Counted from the stretch's first letter, positions 35,181 to 46,239 are shown. The stretch: DNA of 64,000 bases from Ulvibacterium marinum (GCF_003626755.1 NZ_RBCJ01000002.1:682001-746000), one strand, 5' to 3'. Made by a program: numbers and translations. Notes: generated by a model not told the origin, from the letters alone.

Positions 35181-35570
35181 AAATGGTATTCGTCCGGATT
35201 CGGAATGACACAGGACGTTTGAATAGTAAACCCATTAATTCGTTGATTATTATATATTCCGGTACTTTTATCAAGAACAACCTAAAATTAAAGAAAATCT
35301 ATTTAAGTAATACACATATATTTTTTCCAACTCCAGACAAAATGGGTTTATGAAATGTGTAAACCTGCTAATTAGGTGATTTTAATCTAATATCATAAAG
35401 GTTAATGGATAAAATCTTAGCCCCTTAAAACCTGAATTTCTGGGTCGAATAAAAGAGACCACAAACAGGACGCACATAGTCTAGGTCTATTAATACATTA
35501 AAAGTATGTCTTAAAATGGCCGTTTTTAGGACTTACCGAATTTCCCACTGGGATAGTTTCAATGCAGTAT
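35181..35570. other. Intergenic region between lacI-type gene and hydrolase
   Basis: 390 bp without an ORF. It should carry the promoter of the minus-strand serine hydrolase and the end of the LacI-type gene. No terminator hairpin or repeat was found. Confidence 0.5.
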
Positions 35571-36587
35571 TCATTGATTGGCTCTTATTGAAGATTCCCG
35601 TATATTCAAACTACCATTTAATATAATGGTATTTGACGACATAGTTTCCTTTTTAATCACTTTCATCAACATTTCAGCAGCAGATTTGCCCATTTCATAG
35701 GTGGGTTGTTTCACGCTACTCAATTTTGGAGAGACCAAATCCGCTATTTTGGTCTCTGTGAATCCTACTACACCTATGTCATTCGGAACCTCAATTTGGT
35801 TTTGCCTCAAAACGGAAATTGTGCTCAGGGCGACAAGGTCATTAACACACATGAATGCTTCAGGCAAATCCTTATTATCTATAAGTTCTTGAACCCTTGC
35901 CATGGCGTTCTCAGGTAATATACCTGTTTCTATGACTTTGTAATCGTCTTTTGAAAAACCATGTTTTGCTAAAGCCTTAATGAATCCTTGGGTGCGGTCT
36001 TTTGTTATTCCTAAATCATTGCTTCCTGATAAATGGTATATTTTTTTATACCCCTGATAAATAAGATGTTCCGTTGCAAAAAAACCCCATTTTGTATTGT
36101 TGAAGAGCACTTTATTGGCAGGAAAACTTTGTTCAATACGATTTAAAAATACAATGGGATACCCCTTGTTTATCTCATCAAGATAGTAATCCATGTTTTT
36201 ACTTTTGACAGACGGGCATATGATTAATCCATCCATCATATTATGAATTAAAGTTTTGACGTTTTTTAACTCTCTTTCATGCTTGTTGTCAGACTGCATT
36301 ATCAAAACTTGATAACCGAGTGAAGTCAAAATATCTTGGATACCTCGAATCACTTCAGAGTAGTATTCATTTATAAATTCCGGCACTACAACTCCAATAT
36401 TGAAAGTCTTTTTTTGGGTTAATTTCTGAGCAATGGGATTCGGATAATAACCCATTTCCTGTGCTGTTCTTAAGATACGCTCCCTTGTTTCTTTTTTAAT
36501 ATCATATGAATTATTAAAGGCTCGTGAAACGGATGAAATAGAGACGTTTAATCTTTTAGCAACATCTTTTATAGTAACACTTTTCAT
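35571..36587 (-). CDS. LacI family transcriptional regulator
   Basis: The 338-residue protein has the LacI DNA-binding helix-turn-helix and hinge at residues 3-50 (TIKDVAKRLNVSISSVSRAF, then YYPNPIAQKL) and a periplasmic-binding-protein-like ligand domain from about 60. The effector is unknown. The gene is divergent from a sodium:solute symporter and FAD-dependent oxidoreductase pair, and a perfect 14-bp LacI-type palindrome lies in the shared gap. It probably controls that pair, and itself, in response to a small metabolite, likely a sugar or sugar acid. Confidence 0.93.
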   Translation of the reverse strand: MKSVTIKDVAKRLNVSISSVSRAFNNSYDIKKETRERILRTAQEMGYYPNPIAQKLTQKKTFNIGVVVPEFINEYYSEVIRGIQDILTSLGYQVLIMQSDNKHERELKNVKTLIHNMMDGLIICPSVKSKNMDYYLDEINKGYPIVFLNRIEQSFPANKVLFNNTKWGFFATEHLIYQGYKKIYHLSGSNDLGITKDRTQGFIKALAKHGFSKDDYKVIETGILPENAMARVQELIDNKDLPEAFMCVNDLVALSTISVLRQNQIEVPNDIGVVGFTETKIADLVSPKLSSVKQPTYEMGKSAAEMLMKVIKKETMSSNTIILNGSLNIRESSIRANQ

Positions 36588-36653
36588 TTATCAGCCTTTG
36601 AATTAAAAATAGTGAATTATTAATAAGGTTTGAAAGTAGGATACATGAGTTTT

Positions 36654-36667
36654 CGGAAACGTTTCCG
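36654..36667. promoter_or_regulatory. LacI-type operator palindrome
   Basis: CGGAAACGTTTCCG is a perfect 14-bp palindrome with a central CpG, as in operators of LacI/GalR proteins. It lies about 66 bp upstream of the LacI-type start and about 217 bp upstream of the symporter start. Confidence 0.8.
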
Positions 36668-36883
36668 TTGATTTATAGCCACTTCAAAGGCAATTATGCT
36701 AGTATAAGTTACTCGTTGGGAATGAGAATATTTACATTTATCGGAAATCGCCTCTTTGTAGAACAACGCCTAGAGGGTGTGGAGAAGTCAATGCAAATAC
36801 CTCATTAATACTTCTCGCAAAATGTTTGGTTGCCACCATTCGCTCTAAAAGAAGAAGCAGCCATTTTTAAAATATAAACAACA

Positions 36884-38548
36884 ATGAGTTCAATTGATTA
36901 CATCGTTATTGTAGTATTTTCATTGGTAATCGTAATGGCCGGTTTGGCTTTTCGTAAGCGAGGGGGCGACATGAAATCTTATTTCGCCGCAGGTGGTGCC
37001 GTACCTTGGCCCATAAACGGTTTGTCTCTCTTTATGAGTTTTTTCTCTGCTGGTACTTTTGTAGTGTGGGGCTCTATCGCGTATGAATTAGGTTGGGTAA
37101 CAATTACAATTCAAGTAGGAATGTGTGTCGGTGGTTTTCTCGTAGCCTATTTTATTGCTCCAGCATGGTGGAAAACCAACAGCCTTACGGCCGCCGAGTT
37201 TGTAAGAAATAGATTGGGTGCAAAACCTCAGCAGGTTTACACATATTTAATTCTTATAGTTTCACTAGGTAATACAGGTGCATTTTTATACCCTGTTGCA
37301 AAAATTGTTAATGTATCAACAGGGTTTCCTATTAACGCTTGTATCATTGCACTTGGTGCTTTAATACTTTTATATACCGTAGTTGGTGGTCTATGGGCCG
37401 TTATTGTTACAGATGTATTACAATTTGTTATTCTTACCGCTGTTGTATTTGTTGTTGTTTATTTATCACTTGACTCTGTGGGAGGAATTACTGAGTTTGT
37501 AACTAAAGCGCCTGAAAACTTTTTTGATTGGACAAGTGGCGAATATACTTGGGGGTTTGTTATTGCCTTTGCTATTACAAATACCGTATTCATTGGTGGA
37601 AATTGGGCTTACGTCCAAAGGTTTACCAGTGTGAAAGATGCCAAGTCTGCAAGAAAAGTTGGTCTGACATTTAGTTGGTTGTATTTAATAAGCCCATTTA
37701 TATGGATGTTGCCCCCAATGATTTATCGTGTATTAAATCCCTCACTAGGCGGTTTGGAAAATGAGGGAGCTTACCTGTTAATTAGTAAAGAAGTGCTACC
37801 GTTAGGTATGTTAGGCCTTATGTTAGGGGCTATGATTTTTGCTACAGCTAGTTCTGTAAATACCACCTTAAATCTTGCGGCGTCTGTAATAACGAATGAC
37901 CTTTTTAAAGTAATTAAGCCAAAGGCCTCGATTAAAGCAACTATGAGAGTGGCAAAATTATCAACATTGTTTTTTGGGGTCGCAACCATAATTGTAGCTC
38001 TTTTAGTCCCTGCTGCAGGTGGAATTGTAAATGTTGTTATAAGTATTGGGGCCTTAACGGCCGCATCGTTATACGCCCCTCCGATTTGGGCATTGTTTTC
38101 GAAAAGGCTTTCAGGAAAATCTATTCTTCAAGTAACTATTATCAGCTTGGTCATTAACCTTGCAGTCAAACTTTTTGCGACCGAATTATTTGGTGCATCG
38201 CTATCTACATCCAATGAAATGATATTAGGCACAGGGCTTCCTTTTGCACTATTACTTATTTATGAAATAGCTGCTGCATTTAGAAATACTACGAGCCAAG
38301 ACTATTTAAATTACCTAGAGCTAAAGGTATCCGATGATATTGCAGAAGAAGGTTCAAGATCACAAAATACATTTGGATTCAAAGTACTCGCTATAACCCT
38401 ATTTGTAGTCGGTGTTTTAATACTTATCCTCAGCCTTTTGGCCGACGAATCTAGAGGGATTATTCTTGTTGTTGGGGGAATAATAATACTAATATCGAGT
38501 TTTATCCATCCTAAACTTGGACAGAAAATGACATTGAAAAATAATTAA
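36884..38548 (+). CDS. Sodium:solute symporter (SSS family)
   Basis: The 554-residue protein has about 14 hydrophobic helices in the SSS/LeuT fold. Helix 1 starts with YIVIVVFSLVIVMAGLAFRKRGGDMKSYFAAGG, characteristic of SSS members, and FMSFFSAGTFVVWGSIAYELGW follows. The C-terminal part has extra helices. It takes up a small organic solute with Na+. The solute is unknown; SGLT-like sugars or organic acids are possible. It is followed after 50 bp by a FAD-dependent oxidoreductase and both are probably controlled by the divergent LacI protein. Confidence 0.9.
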   Translation: MSSIDYIVIVVFSLVIVMAGLAFRKRGGDMKSYFAAGGAVPWPINGLSLFMSFFSAGTFVVWGSIAYELGWVTITIQVGMCVGGFLVAYFIAPAWWKTNSLTAAEFVRNRLGAKPQQVYTYLILIVSLGNTGAFLYPVAKIVNVSTGFPINACIIALGALILLYTVVGGLWAVIVTDVLQFVILTAVVFVVVYLSLDSVGGITEFVTKAPENFFDWTSGEYTWGFVIAFAITNTVFIGGNWAYVQRFTSVKDAKSARKVGLTFSWLYLISPFIWMLPPMIYRVLNPSLGGLENEGAYLLISKEVLPLGMLGLMLGAMIFATASSVNTTLNLAASVITNDLFKVIKPKASIKATMRVAKLSTLFFGVATIIVALLVPAAGGIVNVVISIGALTAASLYAPPIWALFSKRLSGKSILQVTIISLVINLAVKLFATELFGASLSTSNEMILGTGLPFALLLIYEIAAAFRNTTSQDYLNYLELKVSDDIAEEGSRSQNTFGFKVLAITLFVVGVLILILSLLADESRGIILVVGGIIILISSFIHPKLGQKMTLKNN

Positions 38549-38598
38549 TATGAAAATCGAAGAAACAAAATTCCACTTTTTAATATTTATATAAAAGA

Positions 38599-40902
38599 AT
38601 GATTATAGAAGGTTTTGAAAAGTCGATACGAGAGAATAAACTGCTATTGTTAAGGACTGAATTAGTAGTTGTTGGTGGTGGTTTAGCAGGAGTTTGCACG
38701 GCTGTGGTTGCTGCCAGAGAAGGCGTTCAAGTAATTCTAGTTCAAGATAGGCCGGTACTTGGGGGCAACGCATCAAGCGAAGTCAGGCTTTGGGCTTTAG
38801 GCGCTACCTCATCAATGGGCAACAACAACAGATGGGCAAGAGAGGGTGGTTTGATCAATGAAATCTTGTTGGATAATCTTAAACGAAATAAAGACGGAAA
38901 CCCGCTTCTTTTTGATACTATTCTTTTGGAAAAAGTGTACGAAGAAAAGAACATTACCCTATTATTGAATACCGCTGTTTACGAGGTGCAAAAATCAAAC
39001 GACAAAACAATTAAAAGCGTAAAGGCCTTTTGTAGTCAAAACGCAACGACTTATCAATTGGAAGCTCCATTTTTCTGCGATTCCTCAGGTGATGGTATTG
39101 TAGCATTTCAAGCTGGTGCTTCATTTAGAATGGGAGCCGAAACACCCGAGGAATTCGACGAAGGTTTCGCTCCAAATGTCGAAGACTATGGCAACCTACT
39201 GGGACATTCCTTATATTTTTACACTAAAGACCTTTGCAAACCGGTTGAGTATATAGCGCCTTCATTTGCTATCAATAATGCTGCAGAATTGCCGCGTATT
39301 CGCAATTACAGATTAAATGAACATGGTTGTAATCTGTGGTGGGTTGAATACGGTGGAAGGCTTGACACCATCCATCAGTCTGAAGAAATCAAGTTTGAAT
39401 TATGGAAAGTAGTTTACGGCATTTGGGATTATGTAAAAAACAGCGGGAAATATCCAGAATCTGAAAACCTGACCTTGGAATGGGTAGGAACCATTCCCGG
39501 TAAAAGAGAAAGTAGAAGGTTTGAGGGCGATTATATGCTTGTTCAAAAAGATATTGTAGATCAAAAAGACTATTATGACCGAGTAGCTTTTGGGGGCTGG
39601 GCGATGGATTTACATCCTGCAGATGGTATTTATAGTGAACACAATTCTTGTACGCAATGGCACACCAAAGGGGTCTATTCAATACCATACCGCTGCTACT
39701 ACAGCAAAGACATTGACAATCTTTTTTTAGCCGGCAGAATAATTAGCGCTTCACATGTTGCATTTGGCTCTTCACGGGTCATGTTGACCTGTTCACATGG
39801 TGGACAAGCAGTTGGTAAGGCAGTCGCACTATGCCTAAAAAATAAATGGACGCCGAGAACACTAGCAGAAGAAGATAAAATCGGGATGCTACAATTGGCT
39901 CTGAACAGAGAAGGTCAGAGCATTCCGAGATTGAACCTCGAAGATACTAGTGATTTAATTCAAAGTGCCACTATTTCATCTACTTCAGAATTAAAAATTG
40001 GTGAAATAAAATCGTGTGGGGAATGGAAGAAACTAAAATTCAATATGGCTCAGATTCTTCCTCTGGCAGCAAATAACACCTACATTTTCAAGGTGAAATT
40101 ACAGGCTTCAGAAGAGACATCAATTACCTTAATATTGAAAAGGAGTTCTAAGAAAACCCACTTTACACCAGATATCGATTTAGAATCGAAAACATTTCAG
40201 TTAAAAAAAGGCATACAAGAAATTACATTTTCCAGTGACAAGAACATTGATGAGAACTTTTATGCCTATGTATGTTTTATGCAGAATGAAGCAGTTGATA
40301 TTATGCTGTCGGACGAGCGTTTTATAGGAGTCATGACGGTTCTACAAAAGGAAACCCCTGCAGTTTCAAACTATGGAAAACAAGAGCCCCCGGAAAATAT
40401 AGGAATTGATGCTTTTGATTTTTGGACACCCGAAAAAATGCCCGGCGGCAAGAATATTGCTATGACTATCGAGCCGCCAGTTGAGAATTTTTCTTCCCAA
40501 AATATTTTGAATAACAATGTAAGACCCACCGCTGACGGATATTCAAATGTTTGGCAGGCCGAATTGAATGATAAAAATTCAGAGCTTAAAATAAGCTGGT
40601 GGGAGAAACAAAAAATAAGCATGCTTCGTTTATTTTTTGATTGTGATTTTGACAATGCGCTTCCATCCGTATTTGTTACACATCCAAATGCTGAAATTCC
40701 GTTTACGGTCAAAAAATATAAAATCTATGACGACAAAAAGAACATGATTTATGAAAAGTCGGACAATTATCAAGCCATTAATACAGTAGTATTTGATGAA
40801 CCCATAAATACCAATGAGCTAACTATTATTTTGGCCAAAAAAGACGAGAATATTCCCGTCGGTCTCTATAAAATTTCAGCATATTCCGAAAATTATCTTT
40901 GA
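38599..40902 (+). CDS. FAD-dependent oxidoreductase with C-terminal beta-rich domain
   Basis: The 767-residue protein begins with a FAD-binding Rossmann domain (ELVVVGGGLAGVCTAVVAAR, then VQDRPVLGGNASSEVRLW), the signature of the PF12831-type FAD_oxidored family. The C-terminal about 280 residues (from roughly 480) are beta-rich, with two discoidin-like stretches. No signal peptide is seen, so the enzyme may act in the cytoplasm on the compound imported by the symporter upstream. The reaction is unknown. It is co-transcribed with the symporter and probably LacI-controlled. Confidence 0.85.
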   Translation: MIIEGFEKSIRENKLLLLRTELVVVGGGLAGVCTAVVAAREGVQVILVQDRPVLGGNASSEVRLWALGATSSMGNNNRWAREGGLINEILLDNLKRNKDGNPLLFDTILLEKVYEEKNITLLLNTAVYEVQKSNDKTIKSVKAFCSQNATTYQLEAPFFCDSSGDGIVAFQAGASFRMGAETPEEFDEGFAPNVEDYGNLLGHSLYFYTKDLCKPVEYIAPSFAINNAAELPRIRNYRLNEHGCNLWWVEYGGRLDTIHQSEEIKFELWKVVYGIWDYVKNSGKYPESENLTLEWVGTIPGKRESRRFEGDYMLVQKDIVDQKDYYDRVAFGGWAMDLHPADGIYSEHNSCTQWHTKGVYSIPYRCYYSKDIDNLFLAGRIISASHVAFGSSRVMLTCSHGGQAVGKAVALCLKNKWTPRTLAEEDKIGMLQLALNREGQSIPRLNLEDTSDLIQSATISSTSELKIGEIKSCGEWKKLKFNMAQILPLAANNTYIFKVKLQASEETSITLILKRSSKKTHFTPDIDLESKTFQLKKGIQEITFSSDKNIDENFYAYVCFMQNEAVDIMLSDERFIGVMTVLQKETPAVSNYGKQEPPENIGIDAFDFWTPEKMPGGKNIAMTIEPPVENFSSQNILNNNVRPTADGYSNVWQAELNDKNSELKISWWEKQKISMLRLFFDCDFDNALPSVFVTHPNAEIPFTVKKYKIYDDKKNMIYEKSDNYQAINTVVFDEPINTNELTIILAKKDENIPVGLYKISAYSENYL

Positions 40903-41046
40903 ACGTTTCCTCTTAAGGGCAAAAGTCGCACAAAACGAATGTATTTTGAGACTCCCACCATAAAGTCAACAGCGCAGACTGAACTACAAAAATCTACATC
41001 CTACCATGGCCAGTTGCAACTGGTGGCCACGCATGTGACCCAAAAC

Positions 41047-41759
41047 CTACCCCAACCAACCTTCTCGATCTAAGCTCCGATACTGAATCGCTTCAGCAAT
41101 GTGGTTTCCATTAACTTCTGTTGCGTCTTCTAAATCGGCTATCGTGCGGGCGACCTTTAAGATACGGTCGTAAGCCCGTGCCGAAAGATTCAAACGTTCC
41201 ATGGCATTTTTGAGCAGTTCCTTTGAGGCATCGTCCAACCTACAGAATTCTCGAATCTGTTTGGTATTCATCTGGGCATTGTAATGTACATTGTCCAATT
41301 CCTCAAAACGCCGGGTCTGTATTTCCCGCGCTGCCGTGACCCGTTTTCGGATTTCCACACTACCCTCCCCTTTGCAATCTTCCGACAACTTTTCGAAGGG
41401 AACAGGTGTCACTTCAATATGGATATCGATACGGTCCAGAAGCGGCCCCGAAATCTTACCCAGATAGCGTTGCATCTCAGCCGGGGAAGAGGTTACGGGA
41501 GCGTCCGGGTCATTAAAATAGCCTCCGGGGCTCGGATTCATGCTGGCGACCAACATAAAACTACTGGGATAAGTTACCGTAAACTTGGCCCGAGAGATGG
41601 TTACTTCCCGATCTTCCAGAGGTTGCCGCAACACCTCCAAAACCCCTCTTTTAAACTCGGGCAATTCGTCCAGGAACAATACGCCATTGTGTGATAACGA
41701 TATTTCTCCAGGCTGTGGATAGGCCCCACCGCCGACCAAGGCTACATCTGTGATAGTGT
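41047..41759 (-). pseudogene. yifB: 5'-truncated duplicate of yifB
   Basis: This stretch encodes the last 230 residues of YifB, from [18 protein letters not shown] to the usual end DREGWLG; the first half of the protein, with Walker A, is missing. It matches the intact gene at 44699-46234. The first about 120 residues of the copy are identical to it; the last 110 differ at seven positions and at many synonymous sites. Homology continues past the stop codon (AGTTGCAACTGG versus AGTTTGCAACTGG). The break lies at about 41759, where the match ends at TCTGTGATAGTGT. It is probably not functional. Confidence 0.9.
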
Positions 41760-41837
41760 CTAATGTGGGGGGCTTAAAATAATTTATAATATATACCTGG
41801 GTTAAAGGTTTGAGTACTTCAATAAGTCGGACCTTTG

Positions 41838-44258
41838 TTACTCAATAATCAATCGACCTTCTAGAGTTTGATCCGTAAAATTTACTTTGTAAAAATAAAT
41901 TCCTGAAGATTGATCACTAACATCCAAAATATAACTTTTGTCGAACATAATTCTATCTATGACTAACCTTCCACTAAGGTCAAAGACTTTTATACTCAGT
42001 GGAATGTCTTTAAATTCGAATTGAACCTGTTCACTTGTAGGGTTCGGATATACTCGAATTAATTCTTGTTCTTCTTTATGGGTATTAGGTTCCATTCTAG
42101 CCATTAAATTAGCCGTTCCATCGGGGAAATAAGAAAAATCAGTTAGCCAAGGATACCCTAAGGAATGATTGATTCGAGTGAAACTACTAGTGCCACTAGA
42201 ATGCCATACATTACTTCGAATACTACCTAAAGCACCGGAGTAATCATAAAAAGCAGAAATATCATACTTTCCATCGTTGTTGAAATCTCCCGAAACTACT
42301 CTTCCCGTAATGTTTTGAACATTATAGCCATTTGTATTTTCTTTCCACCAACCATTACTACCTTGATAAGTTATGTGAGTACCTGAAGATAACCAAGTAT
42401 GAATTCTTGCATTACTGTTTGCATAATCATAAAATGTAGCAATATCGTCGATTCCGTTACCATCAAAATCTCCAGATACGACACGACCCGTTATCATATT
42501 TGCATTGTAACCGGATACATTCCACCAAGTTTCCTTCTCGAAAAAATCTATTTTGTCAAACGTCCAAACATTTAGTAAAGTACTATTGTTGCCATTGTCA
42601 TAAAAAGCGGCAATGTCATCCGAATAGCCATCATTATCAAAATCTCCAGAAACTAAACGGTCGGTTATTGCCGATGCAGAATAGTTCGACCCAGTCCATT
42701 GTGTCGTACTTCCCATATAATCAAATCCATCAACGCCATTTGAACGCCAAACATGAATTCTAGTAAGATTATTTCCATAATCATAGAAAGTGGCAATATC
42801 ATCTTCCCAACCATCTTCATCAAAGTCACCAGAAACCACTCTGCCAGTAACTTTATCAGCATGATACCACGTTCGATATCCCCACCAAACTTCAGCTGCA
42901 GGGAACTTAGAACCATCGGATATCCAAGCTAAAATACCAGTGCCCGTAGTTCCTTTATGTATTGCGGCAATATCATCTTTGTACCCATCATGGTCAAAAT
43001 CACCGACAACTACCCTTTTGGTTATCGTCGAAGGTGTCAATGACGTTCCATGCCACCAACCGTTGGAAGATGAATACTCAAAGGCTTTATGACCATTTTT
43101 AGATTGCCAAACATGAATTTTGGTTTGACCTCCTAAATCATAAAATGCAGCAACATCGTCGACCGAGCCATCTTCATCGAAATCACCAGTGACTATTCGA
43201 TCTGTAATTTTATCTGCGGTATAGCCTAACCAATAAGGGTCGCTGGGATACAAATTGGTGTAATGTTTGTTACTAGATTTGGTATTGTTAAATTGAAGAA
43301 GTGCATCATTAATAGACACGCCGAAATTATGTTCCAAATCGTTAACGTAGTTATTTGCACACAAGTTTCCAGTAATAGAGTTCGGAGCGCCATTATCTAC
43401 ATTTGGCTTAGAGTTCAATTCAAGGGAAAGATATAATCCTGTTGTAAAATTGGTATAATTACCATTTGTTTTGGTAATCATATTTGCAGAAATATAATTA
43501 TTTTTATAATCTCCGTGATTCGCAAAAATGCCTATGCCCGGAGCATAATTTATATTATTAAAGGTAATTGTATTATTATGGGCACCTTGTGAAACATATA
43601 TAGCATGATGATAACTCGCAAAGGAATTATCGGAATTCACCTTGATGTTGTAAAAAAGATTGTGTTTAATGGTATTGTCGGAGGAAGTTTCAGAATTTTG
43701 CCCTATGTAATTTTGGTTAATACCTATCCAAATAACTCCTGATTTTACTGCTGCGACACCATTTCCATCCCCATGAAAAGAACAAAAGGATATTTCATTA
43801 TTATCCCCGTTATCAATTAAAATTGCTCCGCTTGCCACCTTATTAAAATCTATATTTTTAATTTTTAAGTAATTCGCTTTCTCTATATATAACATGTGGC
43901 CTGAATCTCCATTTCTTGTAAGTGTAGATCTACTGGAGTTCCCATATGATGTTAAGGTTATTTGACAAGATGAAGTACCTGATATATCCCACACTAGTTG
44001 ATTAGTACCATTAGAAATTTTAACATCGCCTCCATTATTCATGAGATATACATTTATTGGGGTAATAGCCTGATTATTGGAATTAGAAAGGTTATTTTTT
44101 ATATAATAATAGGCGTTTTCCAATGTTCCAGCTGGGTTGTTAATGGTAGGTAAACTAGTGCCAGTATTAATGCCGTTATTGGAAACGTAGATGTTCGTTT
44201 GTGCGGTAAGTGAGCATGTGGCAATACCAAAAAAAAGGATAAATAGTGACGATTTCAT
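41838..44258 (-). CDS. T9SS-exported beta-helix / FG-GAP-like repeat protein
   Basis: The 806-residue protein has a signal peptide ([12 protein letters not shown]), a parallel beta-helix-like region (about 100-330) resembling adhesins or polysaccharide-acting proteins, six about 60-residue repeats at about 346-715 and a T9SS type A sorting domain at about 735-806 ([23 protein letters not shown]). Each repeat begins with ITxRxVxGDFDxDGxxDDIAxFYD and ends in an aromatic WW segment; the DxDxDG loops fit calcium-binding FG-GAP/VCBS repeats. It is an outer-surface protein of unknown function. It sits between the two yifB copies and is AT-rich compared with its flanks. Confidence 0.85.
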   Translation of the reverse strand: MKSSLFILFFGIATCSLTAQTNIYVSNNGINTGTSLPTINNPAGTLENAYYYIKNNLSNSNNQAITPINVYLMNNGGDVKISNGTNQLVWDISGTSSCQITLTSYGNSSRSTLTRNGDSGHMLYIEKANYLKIKNIDFNKVASGAILIDNGDNNEISFCSFHGDGNGVAAVKSGVIWIGINQNYIGQNSETSSDNTIKHNLFYNIKVNSDNSFASYHHAIYVSQGAHNNTITFNNINYAPGIGIFANHGDYKNNYISANMITKTNGNYTNFTTGLYLSLELNSKPNVDNGAPNSITGNLCANNYVNDLEHNFGVSINDALLQFNNTKSSNKHYTNLYPSDPYWLGYTADKITDRIVTGDFDEDGSVDDVAAFYDLGGQTKIHVWQSKNGHKAFEYSSSNGWWHGTSLTPSTITKRVVVGDFDHDGYKDDIAAIHKGTTGTGILAWISDGSKFPAAEVWWGYRTWYHADKVTGRVVSGDFDEDGWEDDIATFYDYGNNLTRIHVWRSNGVDGFDYMGSTTQWTGSNYSASAITDRLVSGDFDNDGYSDDIAAFYDNGNNSTLLNVWTFDKIDFFEKETWWNVSGYNANMITGRVVSGDFDGNGIDDIATFYDYANSNARIHTWLSSGTHITYQGSNGWWKENTNGYNVQNITGRVVSGDFNNDGKYDISAFYDYSGALGSIRSNVWHSSGTSSFTRINHSLGYPWLTDFSYFPDGTANLMARMEPNTHKEEQELIRVYPNPTSEQVQFEFKDIPLSIKVFDLSGRLVIDRIMFDKSYILDVSDQSSGIYFYKVNFTDQTLEGRLIIE

Positions 44259-44698
44259 AAACGAGTTTTTAGAAGCTTAAAAACATAAAAGTAAGTATTT
44301 ACTTTCGTTAGTCATATGTTTAATTACCCAAAAATTAAACAAATTTTTGCCTTTGATTTTGGTATTGAAAAATGCTCATCATCATAGAAGAACAAACTTA
44401 AAGAGAGGGTGATAATCCGATTTTGTTGATGAATTCCGGCCTTAAATTTGATAGATTGGATTAAAGAAATCCTCTAAAACGAAACTTTATTGAGACCCTC
44501 AACATCAAGTAGACAACTATCTAATTAGATTGAATTTCGTCTAATTTCAACTTTGAAAAATCCTTTAATTAATAATAATTGTCCTCATAATTATAAAACA
44601 TCAGAAATGGTATGATAGGGTGACGGAAAAGGACGTTGGTTCATCACCCCCCGCTACCACGAGTTTGCAACTGGCGGTTACACAAGTAGAAAATAGTT
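44259..44698. other. Non-coding segment between the adhesin and intact yifB
   Basis: 440 bp upstream of the adhesin gene (minus strand) and downstream of intact yifB. Its last about 60 bp match the sequence after the truncated yifB (about 40986-41046). Otherwise there is no ORF, repeat or known RNA. Confidence 0.5.
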
Positions 44699-46234
44699 TC
44701 ACCCCAACCACCCTTCACGATCCAAACTCCTGTATTGAATAGCCTCACCAATATGATTGCCATTGACTTCTTTTGCATCTTCTAAATCAGCAATAGTCCG
44801 AGCGACCTTTAAAATTCGGTCATAAGCCCTTGCCGAAAGGTTCAGGCGTTCCATCGCATTCTTTAACAGTTCTTTCGAGGCATCATCCAGTTTACAAAAT
44901 TCTCGAATTTGTTTGGTGTTCATTTGGGCATTATAATGCACATTGTCCAATTCAGAAAATCGTTGGGTCTGGATTTCCCGTGCTGCCATGACCCGTTTCC
45001 GGATTTCCACACTACCCTCCCCTTTTCGATCCTCGGACAGTTTTTCAAAAGGAACGGGCGTCACTTCAATATGGATATCAATACGGTCCAGCAACGGCCC
45101 TGAAATCTTACCCAAATACCGTTGCATCTCAGCCGGGGAAGAAGTTACGGGAGCATCCGGGTCGTTAAAATAGCCTCCTGGACTTGGGTTCATGCTGGCG
45201 ACCAACATAAAACTACTGGGATAAGTTACCGTAAACTTGGCCCGAGAGATGGTTACTTCCCGATCTTCCAGAGGTTGCCGCAACACCTCCAAAACCCCTC
45301 TTTTAAACTCGGGCAATTCGTCCAGGAACAACACGCCATTGTGCGATAACGATATTTCTCCAGGCTGTGGATAGGCCCCACCGCCGACCAAGGCTACATC
45401 CGAAATGGTGTGGTGGGGACTCCGGAAAGGACGTTGGCTCATAAGCCCCATATTCTTAATCTTGCCCACCACACTATGGATTTTGGTGGTCTCCAAGGCC
45501 TCGTGTAGGGTCATAGGCGGAAGAATGGAAGGCAAACGTTTGGCCAGCATGGTCTTACCGGCACCCGGCGGACCGATTAATATAATGTTATGACCTCCAG
45601 CCGCTGCAATTTCCATACAGCGCTTTATACTTTCCTGACCTTTGACATCCGAAAAATCAAATTCGGGAAAATCGAGGTTTTTATAAAACTCCTCCCGGGT
45701 ATCCACAATTACCTGTTCTAAGGGTTCCCCTGTGTCAAAAAAATCAATGACCGCTTTGATATTATCCACCCCATAGACCTTTAGATCGGATACTATAGCT
45801 GCTTCCTTTGCATTTTCCTTGGGTAGGATAAATCCGGTAAACCCTTCTTCCCGGGCCTTTATGGCAATGGGAAGAGCGCCTTTTATAGGTTGAAGGCTGC
45901 CATCCAAAGACAGTTCGCCCATGATGATATACTTCTCCAAGTTGTCGGACTGAATCTGCCCGGATGCGGTCAATATGCCAACAGCCAGCGTAAGATCGTA
46001 GGCCGAGCCCTCTTTTCGTAAGTCGGCCGGAGCCATATTGATGGTAATCTTTTTGCCCGGAATCTTGTAGCCGTTATTGAGCAAGGCAGCTGCGATTCGG
46101 TAATTGCTTTCCTTAATGGCATTGTCCGGAAGGCCTACCAAGTGATACCCCACTCCCCTATCTACATTAACTTCCACTGTTATGGTCGTGGCCTCAACCC
46201 CAAAAACGGCACTCCCATAAACCTTTGTAAGCAT
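44699..46234 (-). CDS. yifB: YifB/ComM-family Mg-chelatase-like AAA ATPase (intact)
   Basis: The 511-residue protein has the N-terminal ChlI-like domain (GSAVFGVEATTITVEV), Walker A LIGPPGAGKTMLA near residue 218, the Walker B-like LFLDELPEF and the C-terminal MCM/ChlI module. Homologues such as ComM assist branch migration during natural transformation. It lies five bases after the penicillin acylase stop, in a run of minus-strand genes. A 5'-truncated second copy occurs at 41047-41759. Confidence 0.93.
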   Translation of the reverse strand: MLTKVYGSAVFGVEATTITVEVNVDRGVGYHLVGLPDNAIKESNYRIAAALLNNGYKIPGKKITINMAPADLRKEGSAYDLTLAVGILTASGQIQSDNLEKYIIMGELSLDGSLQPIKGALPIAIKAREEGFTGFILPKENAKEAAIVSDLKVYGVDNIKAVIDFFDTGEPLEQVIVDTREEFYKNLDFPEFDFSDVKGQESIKRCMEIAAAGGHNIILIGPPGAGKTMLAKRLPSILPPMTLHEALETTKIHSVVGKIKNMGLMSQRPFRSPHHTISDVALVGGGAYPQPGEISLSHNGVLFLDELPEFKRGVLEVLRQPLEDREVTISRAKFTVTYPSSFMLVASMNPSPGGYFNDPDAPVTSSPAEMQRYLGKISGPLLDRIDIHIEVTPVPFEKLSEDRKGEGSVEIRKRVMAAREIQTQRFSELDNVHYNAQMNTKQIREFCKLDDASKELLKNAMERLNLSARAYDRILKVARTIADLEDAKEVNGNHIGEAIQYRSLDREGWLG

Positions 46235-46239
46235 ATATG

